From: Mycobacterium scrofulaceum
GTDB taxonomy: Bacteria; Actinomycetota; Actinomycetes; Mycobacteriales; Mycobacteriaceae
DNA length: 64,000 nt
Assembly: GCF_001667885.1 (NCBI RefSeq)
Contig: NZ_LZJW01000042.1
Coordinates: forward strand, 40,773 to 104,772
Direction: 5' to 3'
Under the pieces are notes generated by a model, which saw only the letters and a list, made by a program, of their open reading frames with translations, searched no databases and was not told where the DNA came from. Made by a program: the position numbers and the translations under genes. This document shows positions 24,115 to 35,343 of the stretch, in pieces. The first letter of the stretch is position 1. Each line of letters opens with the position of its first letter.

Positions 24115-25347
24115 ATGGACTTCGCGATGTCGGCCAAAGCCAACGACTACCACAAGCGACTGTCCGACTTCATGACCGAGTACGTCTTCCCGGCCGAGGC
24201 CGACTACGAGAAGTACCGGCACGAGGCCGGCCCGAACGATCACACCGTCCCGCCGATCATCGAGGAACTCAAAACCAAGGCCAAAGCGGCCGGGCTGTGG
24301 AACCTGTTCCTGCCAGCCGAGTCGGGCCTGACCAACCTCGAATACGCGCCGCTGGCCGAGCTCACCGGCTGGAGCCTGGAGATCGCGCCCGAGGCGCTCA
24401 ACTGCGCGGCGCCCGACACCGGCAACATGGAGACCTTGCACCTGTTCGCCACCGAGGAGCAGCGCAAGCAGTGGCTGGAGCCGTTGCTGAACGGCGAAAT
24501 CCGCAGCGCCTTCTCGATGACCGAGCCCGCGGTCGCCAGCAGCGACGCGCGCAACATCGAGACCTTCATCGTCCGCGACGGCGGTGATTATGTGATCAAC
24601 GGACGCAAGTGGTGGACGTCCGGGGCGTCCGACCCGCGCTGCAAGATCCTGATCGTGATGGGCCGCACCAACCCCGAGGCGGCCAGCCATCAGCAGCAGT
24701 CGATGGTGCTGGTGCCCATCGACACCCCGGGCGTGACGGTCGTCCGCTCGACAACCGTCTTCGGTTACCAGGACCAGCCCGGGCACTGCGAGATCATCTA
24801 CGACAACGTGCGGGTGCCCGTGACCAACCTGCTCGGCGAGGAGGGCGGCGGCTTCGCGATCGCGCAGGCCCGCCTGGGGCCGGGCCGCATCCACCACTGC
24901 ATGCGCGCGCTCGGTGGCGCAGAACGCGCGCTGGCCCTGATGGTGGACCGGGCCAGCAAGCGGGTGGCGTTCGGCCGCCCGCTGGCCGAGCAGGGCGTGG
25001 TTCGGGAGTCGATTGCCAAGTCGCGCAACGAAATCGACCAGGCCCGCCTGCTGTGCCACAAGGCGGCGTGGACCATCGACCAGCACGGCAACAAGGCGGC
25101 CCACACGCTCGTATCGCAGATCAAGGCGGTGGCGCCACAAGTCGCCTGCGACGTGATCGACCGCGCGATCCAGGTGCACGGCGCCGCCGGGGTCAGCGAG
25201 GACACGGTGCTGGCCCGGTCGTACGGCTGGCACCGGGCCATGCGCCTCTTCGACGGCCCCGACGAGGTGCACATGCGTACCATCGCGCGCGCCGAGCTCG
25301 GCCGGGAGAAATCTCCGCTCGCCGCGGCGGTCACCTCACATGACTGA
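24115..25347 (+). CDS. fadE2: Acyl-CoA dehydrogenase FadE2
   Basis: A 410-residue acyl-CoA dehydrogenase in the long-chain (ACAD10/11-like) group, closely similar to M. tuberculosis FadE2 (Rv0154c): it shares LKTKAKAAGLWNLFLPAES, IAPEALNCAAPDTGNME and AFSMTEPAVASSDARNIE. ATG at 24115 gives MDFAMSAKA, the start recalled for that protein. It initiates beta-oxidation of an acyl-CoA using FAD. Its last 8 nt overlap ptbB, so the phosphatase is translationally coupled. It is divergent from the DUF1348 gene across a palindromic repeat. Confidence 0.95.
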   Translation: MDFAMSAKANDYHKRLSDFMTEYVFPAEADYEKYRHEAGPNDHTVPPIIEELKTKAKAAGLWNLFLPAESGLTNLEYAPLAELTGWSLEIAPEALNCAAPDTGNMETLHLFATEEQRKQWLEPLLNGEIRSAFSMTEPAVASSDARNIETFIVRDGGDYVINGRKWWTSGASDPRCKILIVMGRTNPEAASHQQQSMVLVPIDTPGVTVVRSTTVFGYQDQPGHCEIIYDNVRVPVTNLLGEEGGGFAIAQARLGPGRIHHCMRALGGAERALALMVDRASKRVAFGRPLAEQGVVRESIAKSRNEIDQARLLCHKAAWTIDQHGNKAAHTLVSQIKAVAPQVACDVIDRAIQVHGAAGVSEDTVLARSYGWHRAMRLFDGPDEVHMRTIARAELGREKSPLAAAVTSHD

Positions 25348-26167
25348 AACATTGCGGGAGTTGTCCGGCGCGTGGAACTTTCGCGATGTCGCCGACGAGA
25401 CGCCCGGGCTCCGGCCCGGCCGGCTGTTCCGCTCCGGTGAGCTGAGCCGCCTCGACGACGCGGGCCGCGCCACGCTGCGCGAGTTGGGTATCACCGACGT
25501 CGCCGATCTGCGCGCCACCCGGGAGGTCGCCCGCCGCGGCCCCGGACTGGTTCCCGACGGCGTCGACATCCACCTGCTGCCCTTTCCCGACCTCGGTGAC
25601 GAAGACCAGCTCAGCGACGACGACGCGCCACACGAAACCGCGTTTCGGCGGCTGTTCGAGGGCGATCCGGACCAGTCCGACGAGGCGGTCAACGAGGCCG
25701 CCATCCGCCACATGATCGACGAATACCGGCAATTCCCGTTCCGCAACGGAGCGCAACGCGCTGTGCGGCATGTCTTTTCGCTATTGGCAGCCGGGCGTTC
25801 GGTGCTCACCCACTGCTTCGCGGGCAAGGACCGCACCGGCTTCGTGATCGCCACGGTGCTGGAGACGGTCGGCATCGACCGCGACACGATCGTCGCCGAC
25901 TACCTGCGCAGCAACGCCGCGGTACCGCAGCTGCGTGACCACATCTACGAAATGATCCAGCAGCGTTCCGACGTCGAATTGACCCCGGAGGTCGTCACGT
26001 TCACCAAGGCACGGCTGGCCGACGGTGTCCTGGGCGTGCGTCCGGAGTATCTGGCCGCCGCGCGCCAGGCTATCGACGAGGCGCACGGCTCTCTGGATGC
26101 CTACCTGCGCGAAGCAGGTATTGCGCAGGCGGATGTCGACCGCCTGCGCAACGCGCTGCTCGCCTGA
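25340..26167 (+). CDS. ptbB: Secreted-type protein tyrosine/lipid phosphatase PtpB
   Basis: Protein tyrosine phosphatase of the PtpB/MptpB family (275 residues), able in M. tuberculosis to dephosphorylate phosphotyrosine, phosphoserine/threonine and phosphoinositides. The P-loop HCFAGKDRTG contains C159, K163, D164 and R165, matching the known catalytic set C160, K164, D165, R166. The N-terminal WNFRDV start and the lid region (about 85-130) are kept. It has no classical signal peptide, like its homologue. It is coupled to fadE2 by an 8-nt overlap. Confidence 0.95.
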   Translation: MTETLRELSGAWNFRDVADETPGLRPGRLFRSGELSRLDDAGRATLRELGITDVADLRATREVARRGPGLVPDGVDIHLLPFPDLGDEDQLSDDDAPHETAFRRLFEGDPDQSDEAVNEAAIRHMIDEYRQFPFRNGAQRAVRHVFSLLAAGRSVLTHCFAGKDRTGFVIATVLETVGIDRDTIVADYLRSNAAVPQLRDHIYEMIQQRSDVELTPEVVTFTKARLADGVLGVRPEYLAAARQAIDEAHGSLDAYLREAGIAQADVDRLRNALLA

Positions 26168-26176
26168 TCCCGGCCG

Positions 26177-27037
26177 CTAGAGCTTGAAGTTGGCCTGCTT
26201 GGCTGCCGAGAGGTCGTCGATCTCGGACCAGTGCGCGGCCACGTCCTCCACCGTCGGCGGCTTGTCGAAGTTGGCGCCCTCGTTCTGGAACAGCGCCACC
26301 CGCTGCACCTTGCCCCCGCCGACGACGAAAACCGAAGCGGTGTTGGGGTTTTCCTCGGTGCACAGGTAGGCGACCACCGGCGCGACGTACTCGGGCGTCA
26401 GCTTTTCGAGCACTTCCTTGGGCAGGATGTCCTCGGTCATCCGGGTGGCCGCGATCGGCGCGACGGCGTTGGCGTGAATGTTGTACTTCGCGCCCTCCTG
26501 AGCCAGCGTGTTGATCATGCCGACGAGGCCCAGCTTGGCGGCACCGTAGTTGGTCTGACCGAAGTTGCCGAACAGGCCGCTGGTGGAGGTGGCGACGACG
26601 ACCCGGCCGTAGCTCTGCTCCCGAAAGTGCGGCCAGGCGGCGCGCAGCACGTTGTACCCGCCGTAGAGGTGCACCTTGAGCACCGCGTCCCAGTTCTCGT
26701 AGGTCATCTTGTGGAAGGTGCCGTCGCGCAGGATGCCGGCGTTGCTCACCACACCGTGGATGGCGCCGAACTCGTCGATCGCCGTCTTGATGATGTTGGC
26801 GGCGCCGTCGGGGTCGGCGACGCTGTCGTAGTTGGCGGCCGCCCGCCCACCCGCGTCCCGGATCTCCTTGACCACCTCGTCGGCCATGTTGTGGCCGGCG
26901 CCGGTACCGTCGCGCGCACCGCCGAGGTCGTTCACGATGACGCTGGCGCCTTCGGCGGCCAGGGTCAGGGCATATTCACGGCCCAGTCCCCCACCGGCTC
27001 CGGTGACGACGATGACGCGATCCTGCACTCCGGGCAT
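26177..27037 (-). CDS. SDR of the peroxisomal multifunctional-enzyme type (Rv0148-like)
   Basis: A 286-residue SDR resembling the hydroxyacyl-CoA dehydrogenase part of peroxisomal MFE-2, as in M. tuberculosis Rv0148. It has TGAGGGLGR (12-20), VNDLGGARDGTG, SNAG (98-101), S151, Y164 and K168. The C-terminal extension with PNTASVFVVGGGKVQRVALFQNEGANF is diagnostic for this subgroup. ATG at 27037. Separated by 53 nt from the upstream aldehyde dehydrogenase. Likely a 3-hydroxyacyl-CoA dehydrogenase in lipid oxidation. Confidence 0.9.
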   Translation of the reverse strand: MPGVQDRVIVVTGAGGGLGREYALTLAAEGASVIVNDLGGARDGTGAGHNMADEVVKEIRDAGGRAAANYDSVADPDGAANIIKTAIDEFGAIHGVVSNAGILRDGTFHKMTYENWDAVLKVHLYGGYNVLRAAWPHFREQSYGRVVVATSTSGLFGNFGQTNYGAAKLGLVGMINTLAQEGAKYNIHANAVAPIAATRMTEDILPKEVLEKLTPEYVAPVVAYLCTEENPNTASVFVVGGGKVQRVALFQNEGANFDKPPTVEDVAAHWSEIDDLSAAKQANFKL

Positions 27038-27090
27038 AAGGTTCCTCTCTAAGATGAAAAGTTGTTGCTAGCAAGCGATTTGGAACAGTG

Positions 27091-28524
27091 TCAGAACATC
27101 CGGCGGGCCATCTTGAAGGCTCGTTCGGTGTACGGCGGGTAGATGAAGCTGGACAGGTCGGGCCGCGTCGGCTTGGTCAGCACCGACTTGCGGTGGCTGA
27201 ACTCCTCGAAGCCGTAGCGCCCGTGGTAGGCGCCCATACCCGACGCGCCGACCCCACCGAACGGGAGCTTGGCCGTCGAGACCTGGAAGGCCAGGTGGTT
27301 GACCAGCATGCCGCCGGCCGGCACCTCCTTGATCACCCGCTCGCGGGTCTCGCGGGTCTTGGTGAACAGGTACGCGGACAGCGGCTTGGGTCGCGCGTTG
27401 ATGAAACGTATTGCCTCGTCCAGGGATTGGACGGTCACCACCGGCAGTACCGGTCCGAAGATTTCGTTCTGCATCAGCGGGCCGTTCGGGTCGGGGTCGA
27501 CCACCACGGCCGGCTGGATGCGAAGGCTCGAGGCGTCGCAGGCCCCGCCGACCGCCACCTTGCCGTCCCCGCTGGCCAGGTAACCGCTGATCCGGTCGAA
27601 CTGACGCTGATTGACGATCCGCATCCCGTTGGGTTTGTCCGCCGTGAACTTGGTGATGGCGGCGCCGATCTTGCTCACCAGCTCATCGCGAATCTTGGCG
27701 TCCGCCAACACATAGTCGGGGGCGACGCAGGTTTGGCCGGCGTTCAGCAGCTTCATCCACGCGATCCGCTTAGCGGCGACATCCACGTCGGCGTCGGCCG
27801 CCACGATCACCGGGCTCTTGCCGCCGAGCTCCAGCGTGCAGGGGGTCAGGTGCGGTGCGGCGCCCTCGTACACCTTGCGGCCGATCTCGGTGCCGCCGGT
27901 GAACAGCAGTCGGTCGAGGCCCTGCGCGATCAGCTCCTGGCTGACCGCGCCGTCGCCCTCGACCACGGCGATCGCGTCGTTGTCGAGGTACTTGGGCACC
28001 AGCTCGGCCATCAAATGCGCGGACGCCTCGGCGATCTCCGAGGGCTTGAGGATGACGGCGTTGCCGGCGGCGATCGCACCGACGGCGGGGCCCAGGGTCA
28101 GGTAGAACGGGTAGTTCCACGCGCCGATGATGAGCACGGTGCCGTAGGGCTCGTATTCGATCCAGCCGCGGCCGGGCAGCTGCGGCACCTCGAGGAGCTG
28201 GTAGCGCCGGCGGGCCCACCTGCGCACCCGCTTGGCCGCGAACTTCGCCTCGCCGGCGGTGGTCGCGATGTCGGCGATGAACGCCTCGAACGGGCTGCGG
28301 TCCAGATCCTTGGCGAGCGCGTCCGCGATGGCCGCCTCGTTCTCTTCCATCAGCTTCGCCAGCTGCAGCAGCTGGCGCTTGCGCCACTCGATGTCACGGG
28401 TGCGCCCGGTGGCGAACGTCTTGCGGAGCCGGGCCACCGTGCCGGGAACGTCGACAGAACCCCCGGGACCGGCGGGCGCGCCATTCGTGGCGGATGTCTT
28501 GGGTGTAACCGATTCGGTGGTCAT
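27091..28524 (-). CDS. Aldehyde dehydrogenase (Rv0147-like, class 3 type)
   Basis: NAD(P)-dependent aldehyde dehydrogenase, 477 residues, similar to Rv0147 and to class 3/fatty aldehyde dehydrogenases. Catalytic residues are E232 (LELGGKSP) and C266 (NAGQTCVAPDY); the cofactor loop FTGGTEIGRKV and GAWNYPFYLTLGP are present. ATG at 28524 follows AAGGACAACG; a longer frame extends to 28587. It lies at the head of a unit with the MFE-2-type SDR. Likely oxidises fatty aldehydes to acids. Confidence 0.94.
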   Translation of the reverse strand: MTTESVTPKTSATNGAPAGPGGSVDVPGTVARLRKTFATGRTRDIEWRKRQLLQLAKLMEENEAAIADALAKDLDRSPFEAFIADIATTAGEAKFAAKRVRRWARRRYQLLEVPQLPGRGWIEYEPYGTVLIIGAWNYPFYLTLGPAVGAIAAGNAVILKPSEIAEASAHLMAELVPKYLDNDAIAVVEGDGAVSQELIAQGLDRLLFTGGTEIGRKVYEGAAPHLTPCTLELGGKSPVIVAADADVDVAAKRIAWMKLLNAGQTCVAPDYVLADAKIRDELVSKIGAAITKFTADKPNGMRIVNQRQFDRISGYLASGDGKVAVGGACDASSLRIQPAVVVDPDPNGPLMQNEIFGPVLPVVTVQSLDEAIRFINARPKPLSAYLFTKTRETRERVIKEVPAGGMLVNHLAFQVSTAKLPFGGVGASGMGAYHGRYGFEEFSHRKSVLTKPTRPDLSSFIYPPYTERAFKMARRMF

Positions 28525-28654
28525 CGTTGTCCTTCCCCTGCTTCGGTCATCCCGGGCGCGCCCGCCGCTCGTCGCACGGGCGCTCATGGGTGATAACCGC
28601 GATCCTAACCATCCGGTTGGGAGAGCAGTAGAAAGGATCTGTGGCTGCGGCCGG

Positions 28655-29583
28655 TCAGGGTTTGGCAGCGGTCACATAGGTGATGACGAACGGTCGGCCA
28701 TCGGGCTGCGGTGGCCGCCCCAGCCGGAGCGCCTCTTCGTGGCCGTCGACCACCCCGGTGGTCCAGCCGTGCGCGGTGAACCACGCCGCGCAGTCGGGCC
28801 GCTCCCCGTCTTCGAACCACAAGTCGAACGGGTTGAAAGAGGTGTCCTGGCCGCGGGCTTCGCGTTTGGCGCGCAATTCGGCAAACCTCGCCTCGGCTTC
28901 CCGGCGTCTTTCCGGGTCGATGCCGAAGTCTTCCACCGAGACCTGGCTGCCGGATGCGCTCAGCCCGTCGATCGCGACGAACAAGCTTTCTTGCGCCGCA
29001 GCCGGCAGGAACGGCAACAGACCCTCAGCCAGCCACGCGGTGGGCTGACGCGCGTCAAAACCCTTGTCTCGCAAGGCCCGGGGCCAGTCATGGCGCAAGT
29101 CGACGGGAACCGGCCGCCGATCGGCGCGCGGCGTTGCACCGTACTCGGCGAGCGTCTCGGTCTTGTAGTCGAGCACCTTGGGCAGATCGATCTCGTACAC
29201 GACGGTGCCGGCTGGCCAATCCAACCGGTAGGCGCGTGAATCAAGGCCGGCGGCCAGCAGCACCACCTGTCGAATGCCGGCCTGTGCCGCGGTGGCGAAG
29301 TAGGCGTCGAAAAAATGCGTCCGCACCGCCTGCGAATCGATCATGTTCTGCGACCGGACCGAGTAGTCCTCGTCTTCCGCCTCGTCCGGGTCCCCGGCCC
29401 ACCACGCGGCCACCTGTTCGCGGACACCCGCCAGTTCGGGCGTGGAGACCAGCGGCTCGGCGAACTGGTCACGGATGAGCGGTGAGTCGCTGGCGGTCTC
29501 GGCCGCGCGGGCCAGGGCGACCATCACCGCGGTCGCTCCGACGCTCGTGGCGATGTCCCAGGAGTCGTCGAGCGAGCGCGGCA

Positions 29584-29584
<1 letters not shown>
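28655..29584 (-). CDS. SAM-dependent methyltransferase (Rv0145/Rv0146-type), copy 1
   Basis: A 309-residue member of the large mycobacterial class I methyltransferase family (TIGR00027/DUF LCM-like). It shows RTHFFDAYF, then the SAM motif [17 protein letters not shown] and the acidic strand VYEIDLPKVLDYK, followed by [14 protein letters not shown] at 29584 overlaps the upstream stop as TAATG. It is the third of three tandem paralogues transcribed in one direction. Substrates of this family are mostly unidentified; leucine carboxyl and polyketide O-methyltransferases are distant relatives. Confidence 0.9.
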
Positions 29585-31496
<1,912 letters not shown>

Positions 31497-31570
31497 GACC
31501 TGACCATGGTACCGGGATAAGTTAGTTAGCCTATACGCTTTGTGCGCAACTTCACTGTCGGTCGCGGCGC

Positions 31571-32206
31571 CTAGGCGTTGGACCGCCGGAATGCCCCCTC
31601 GAGGAGCCGCCGCATCATTCCGGTGATGGAAAGCAGCGCGTCCGGGCCTTGAACGAAGCCGGCGTACAGACCCACCCCGCACATCAGCACGAGCAGCGCC
31701 TCGATCAACGCCGGCGCGTCGACGTCGGCGGGCACCTCGCCGCGCTCCATTGCGTCATTGACGACGCGAACGAGGAATTCCCGGCAGATCCGCACGGAGT
31801 CGTTGTCGTTTGTTCTCCATTCCGGGTGCCGCTGCGACTCGAGCACCCCGGAGATAATCAACGCCGACCCGGCGGGATTCTCCGAATTGGCACGCACCGC
31901 GGCGGAGATGAATGCGGTCAACTGCCCCGCCAGTGTGGTCTCCCGCTGGGCCTCTCTGATTCCGGCTCCGATGATGGCTTCGTTGGTTTGCTCCAACAGC
32001 TCCCGATACAAGACCCGCTTGCTGGAGAAGTAGTGGTTGATCGCCGGCCGGGTGAGGTCGGCGCGGGCCGCGATGGCCTGGAACGTCGCCCCGTCGTACC
32101 CCCGCTCGCTGAACACAAGGCGAGCTGCCTGCATGATCCGCTGTCGCGTCTCATCGGCCTTTGCGGCTGGGGGGCGTCCTGGCCTGCGGCTCACCCCTGA
32201 AGACAT
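31571..32206 (-). CDS. TetR-family regulator (Rv0144-like)
   Basis: A 211-residue TetR repressor with the HTH at about 18-65 ([50 protein letters not shown]). The basic N-terminus [10 protein letters not shown] is common in this family. ATG at 32206 is 2 nt after the pirin stop, so the two are co-translated. It lies upstream of three methyltransferases as Rv0144 does in M. tuberculosis. The C-terminal domain is hydrophobic and suited to a lipid-like ligand. Ligand unknown. Confidence 0.9.
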   Translation of the reverse strand: MSSGVSRRPGRPPAAKADETRQRIMQAARLVFSERGYDGATFQAIAARADLTRPAINHYFSSKRVLYRELLEQTNEAIIGAGIREAQRETTLAGQLTAFISAAVRANSENPAGSALIISGVLESQRHPEWRTNDNDSVRICREFLVRVVNDAMERGEVPADVDAPALIEALLVLMCGVGLYAGFVQGPDALLSITGMMRRLLEGAFRRSNA

Positions 32207-32208
32207 CG

Positions 32209-33192
32209 TTAAAGTGTGCCATTGCCATGGTGTGGCATTAGCGCATTTGGCGGAATGCTGCCGAACTTTCCAGCCTGGTAGTCCTGCATCGCCTCGACCA
32301 ATTCCGCCCGTGAGTTCATCACAAAAGGCCCGTAGTGGAATACCGGCTCGCGAATGGCTTGGCCGCCCAGCAGCAACACATCCATGGCGGTCGTGCGCGA
32401 CGATTCCTGCGCCTGGTCGGCCCCCACGGTGAACCGATCCCCGGGGCCCAGCACGGCCAGTTGGCCCTGCCGGATCGGGTGTGCGACCGGACCGACGTAG
32501 CCGCTACCCGACAACACGTAGACGAGCGCGTTGAAGTCGCGACGCCACGGCAGGTTCAGCCGGGCGCCATTTTCGATGGTCGCGTGCGCGAGAGTGATTG
32601 GGGTGTGGGTGATTCCGGGCCCCCGGTGACCGTCGACCTCGCCCGCGATGATGCGGACCAGCGCCCCGCCGTCCTCGGAGGCGATCAAGGCCGCGTCGCC
32701 ACCTTCGATGGCCTGGTAGCGCGGGGGCGCGAACTTATCCCGCTTGGGCAGGTTCACCCACAGCTGGATGCCGTGAAAGAGGCCGCCGCTGTCGACCAGT
32801 TCCGCGGGCGGCGTCTCGATGTGCAGGATCCCCGAACCGGCGGTCATCCACTGCGTCGCACCGTCGGTGATCAGCCCGCCGCCACCATGGGAATCCTGGT
32901 GGGCGAATTTGCCGTCGATCATGTAGGTGACCGTTTCGAACCCGCGGTGCGGGTGCCAATCGGTGCCCCTCGGCTCACCCGGTTGGTACTCGACCTCGCC
33001 CATTTGGTCCATGTGCACGAAGGGATCCAGCGCCGCGGCGCTGACCCCGGCGAACGCCCGGACGACGGGGAAGCCCTCCCCCTCGTAGCCGCGGGGTCCG
33101 GTCGTGATCGATCGGACCGGCCGTTCGGTCTCGGTGGGGGCGGCGGCGCCGACCCGTGGCAACGTCAGCGTGTCGGCGGTGATGGCGGGCAT
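32209..33192 (-). CDS. Pirin-family protein
   Basis: Bicupin of the pirin family, 327 residues, often a quercetinase-like or metal-dependent redox sensor. The metal-binding signature HPHRGFETVTY and the later H-x-E pair (GILHIETPP) are intact in the N-terminal cupin. The C-terminal pirin_C domain contains NALVYVLSGSGYVG. ATG at 33192 has GGGAGG upstream. Divergent from the ClC channel. Co-transcribed with the TetR gene and the methyltransferases. M. tuberculosis has no pirin at this locus as far as I recall. Confidence 0.9.
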   Translation of the reverse strand: MPAITADTLTLPRVGAAAPTETERPVRSITTGPRGYEGEGFPVVRAFAGVSAAALDPFVHMDQMGEVEYQPGEPRGTDWHPHRGFETVTYMIDGKFAHQDSHGGGGLITDGATQWMTAGSGILHIETPPAELVDSGGLFHGIQLWVNLPKRDKFAPPRYQAIEGGDAALIASEDGGALVRIIAGEVDGHRGPGITHTPITLAHATIENGARLNLPWRRDFNALVYVLSGSGYVGPVAHPIRQGQLAVLGPGDRFTVGADQAQESSRTTAMDVLLLGGQAIREPVFHYGPFVMNSRAELVEAMQDYQAGKFGSIPPNALMPHHGNGTL

Positions 33193-33375
33193 AATGACCT
33201 CCCTGAATCGGAACTATCCGTATAACCGGACCGCAGTCCAGTTATTCCCGGCGACTCCCCGCGCGAACAGACGGTTGCGTAGTGCAATATTTGCTCTGGG
33301 GAATGGTCGGCCGGACAGCCCGATCGGTTGGGCGGTCGCCGGGCAAAGCGACGCTGCCGGGGGAAGGATGCGTGG

Positions 33376-35343
33376 ATGGGGCAAAAACCGACGGCGGCCG
33401 CTCCCGTTCGGACCACCCGGCCCGTCTCCCGGGCGGTGGGTCAGCTCGCGGGGTGGCTGCGCGCAAACCGGCTCGGCCTGTTCTGCGTGGCAGTCGTCGT
33501 CGGCCTCGGCGCGGGGCTTGGCGCGGTGGCATTCCGCTACCTGATCTTCGGTTTCACCTGGCTGGCGACGGGGCACGACGAGTTCGGTCAGGACGGTTGG
33601 GTGGGCAGCGACCACCTGCCCTGGCTGGGGATCGGCTTCTTCGTGGTCATCCCCGTGGTCGGCGGGTTGCTGTACGGCCCGTTGATCTCGCGGTTCGCCC
33701 GGGAAGCCCGCGGCCACGGCGTTCCGGAAGTCATGATTGCGGTGGCCGAGAACGGTGGCCGCATCCGTCCCCAGGTGACCGTAGTCAAAGCGCTGGCCTC
33801 CGCGCTGTGCATCGGCACGGGTGGCTCGGTGGGCCGCGAGGGGCCGATCGTGCAGATCGGGGCGGCCCTGGCGTCCGGCTTCGGTCAGTGGGTGCGGATG
33901 CCGGAAAACCGGCTGCGGGTGCTGGTGGCCTGTGGCGCCGCGGGCGGGATCTCGGCCACCTTCAACGCCCCCATCACCGGGGTGTTTTTCGCCGTCGAGC
34001 TGATCCTCCGGGAACTGTCCGTCGAAGCGGTCTTCACCATCATGTTGTCGTCGATGGTGGCCGACGTGGTCGCCCGCGTGTTCTTCGGGTCCGCGCCGTT
34101 TCTCACACAGTTACCCGCCGGGATCGAGCTGGACCACATTGCCAACTACCTGTTGATCGCGGCCCTCGCCGCGATCGCCGGGCTCATCGGCATCGTCTTC
34201 AAAAACATCCTCTACAAGACCGAGGACGTGTGCGATCGGGTGTGGGGTGGGCGTCCGGATTGGGCCCGGCCGGCCGTCGGCGGGATCGTGCTCGGCTTGC
34301 TGTTACTGGCGGTCCCGCAGCTGTACGGGGTCGGCTACCCCGTGATGTACGCGGCCTTTGCCGGGCACTATGCGCTGTGGCTCTTGGTGCTCCTGGCCGC
34401 CGGCAAGATGCTGGCCTGCAGCCTGACCATTGGGATCGGCGGGTCGGGCGGGGTGTTCGCCCCTTCCCTGTTTGTGGGGGCGACCTCCGGCATGGCTTTC
34501 GGGTTGTTCGTTCAGCACGTCATCGGCACCGCCGTCGGGCATCCCGCCCTCTACGCCATCGTGGGCATGGGCGCGGTGTTCGCTTCGGCCGCCAGGGCGC
34601 CGCTCACCGCACTCGCCAGCACGGTCGAGATGACCGGGGATTTCACCTTGACTCTCCCCGTCATGCTGGCTGTGGCCGTCGGCACCACCGTGTCCCGCAG
34701 CGTCTCCTACGGCACCATCTACACCACCAAGCTGCTGCGCCGCGGCATTGACATCGACCGTCCCAAGCCGACCCACGCCTTCGACGACCTCACCGCGGCG
34801 GACGCGATGCACCGGTTCGGTGTTCCCCTGGATCTGACCCATGCCACCGCCGACACCGGAGCCGACCTGACCGCCCTGCTCGGCCCGGTCACCCGCGTCC
34901 GCGAGCCGCAGGCGCTGTTCGCCAATGACAGCCTCGCCCAAGCCCTGCGCCAGCTCGTCCTGTTCGGGCGTGACGGGCTGCCGGTCATCGATACCGACGC
35001 CCAGTCCGTTCAGGGCTGGCTGACCAATCAGAACGTGTTGCGTGCGGTCGCCGCGTCCTTCACGGACATGCCCCGGGACGCGCATCCGACAACCCCGGAG
35101 CACGACCCGCACAGCGAATTGGACGGGTACTGCATCGTCGAACACACGCTCGGCGCGGATTCGATGGCCGTCGGCCGACTCCTGGGCGAGCTCGACTTTC
35201 CGGACGGTCACCTGCCGGTGTCCGTCCTGCACAACCGACAACTCACCGATGCCGACGCCAAGTTACGGCTCACGGTGGGCGACCGGATAAATGTCCTCGT
35301 GCCCAAAAATGGTGCCGCCCAGAACGGGCCCTCGCCCGCCTAG
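33376..35343 (+). CDS. ClC-family chloride channel/antiporter with C-terminal regulatory domains
   Basis: A 655-residue ClC-type anion transporter. The membrane part (about 30-440) has GSVGREGP (150-157) with the gating glutamate E155, the GGISATFNAPITG region and GSGGVFAPSLFVG. The selectivity-filter serine motif GSGIP is replaced by RGHGVPE. The C-terminal 180 residues resemble CBS repeats (with LFGRDGLPVID) and a TrkA-C-like end (LRLTVGDRINVLVPK). ATG at 33376 follows GGGGGAAGG. The homologue Rv0143c is recalled as about 490 residues, so this form is longer. Stop shares CTAG with dps. Confidence 0.92.
   Translation: MGQKPTAAAPVRTTRPVSRAVGQLAGWLRANRLGLFCVAVVVGLGAGLGAVAFRYLIFGFTWLATGHDEFGQDGWVGSDHLPWLGIGFFVVIPVVGGLLYGPLISRFAREARGHGVPEVMIAVAENGGRIRPQVTVVKALASALCIGTGGSVGREGPIVQIGAALASGFGQWVRMPENRLRVLVACGAAGGISATFNAPITGVFFAVELILRELSVEAVFTIMLSSMVADVVARVFFGSAPFLTQLPAGIELDHIANYLLIAALAAIAGLIGIVFKNILYKTEDVCDRVWGGRPDWARPAVGGIVLGLLLLAVPQLYGVGYPVMYAAFAGHYALWLLVLLAAGKMLACSLTIGIGGSGGVFAPSLFVGATSGMAFGLFVQHVIGTAVGHPALYAIVGMGAVFASAARAPLTALASTVEMTGDFTLTLPVMLAVAVGTTVSRSVSYGTIYTTKLLRRGIDIDRPKPTHAFDDLTAADAMHRFGVPLDLTHATADTGADLTALLGPVTRVREPQALFANDSLAQALRQLVLFGRDGLPVIDTDAQSVQGWLTNQNVLRAVAASFTDMPRDAHPTTPEHDPHSELDGYCIVEHTLGADSMAVGRLLGELDFPDGHLPVSVLHNRQLTDADAKLRLTVGDRINVLVPKNGAAQNGPSPA

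Noticed and set aside
27088..28593. 501-codon plus-strand ORF opposite the aldehyde dehydrogenase
   Set aside because: Mirror frame of a gene with intact E232 and C266 active-site residues; no start signal of its own.
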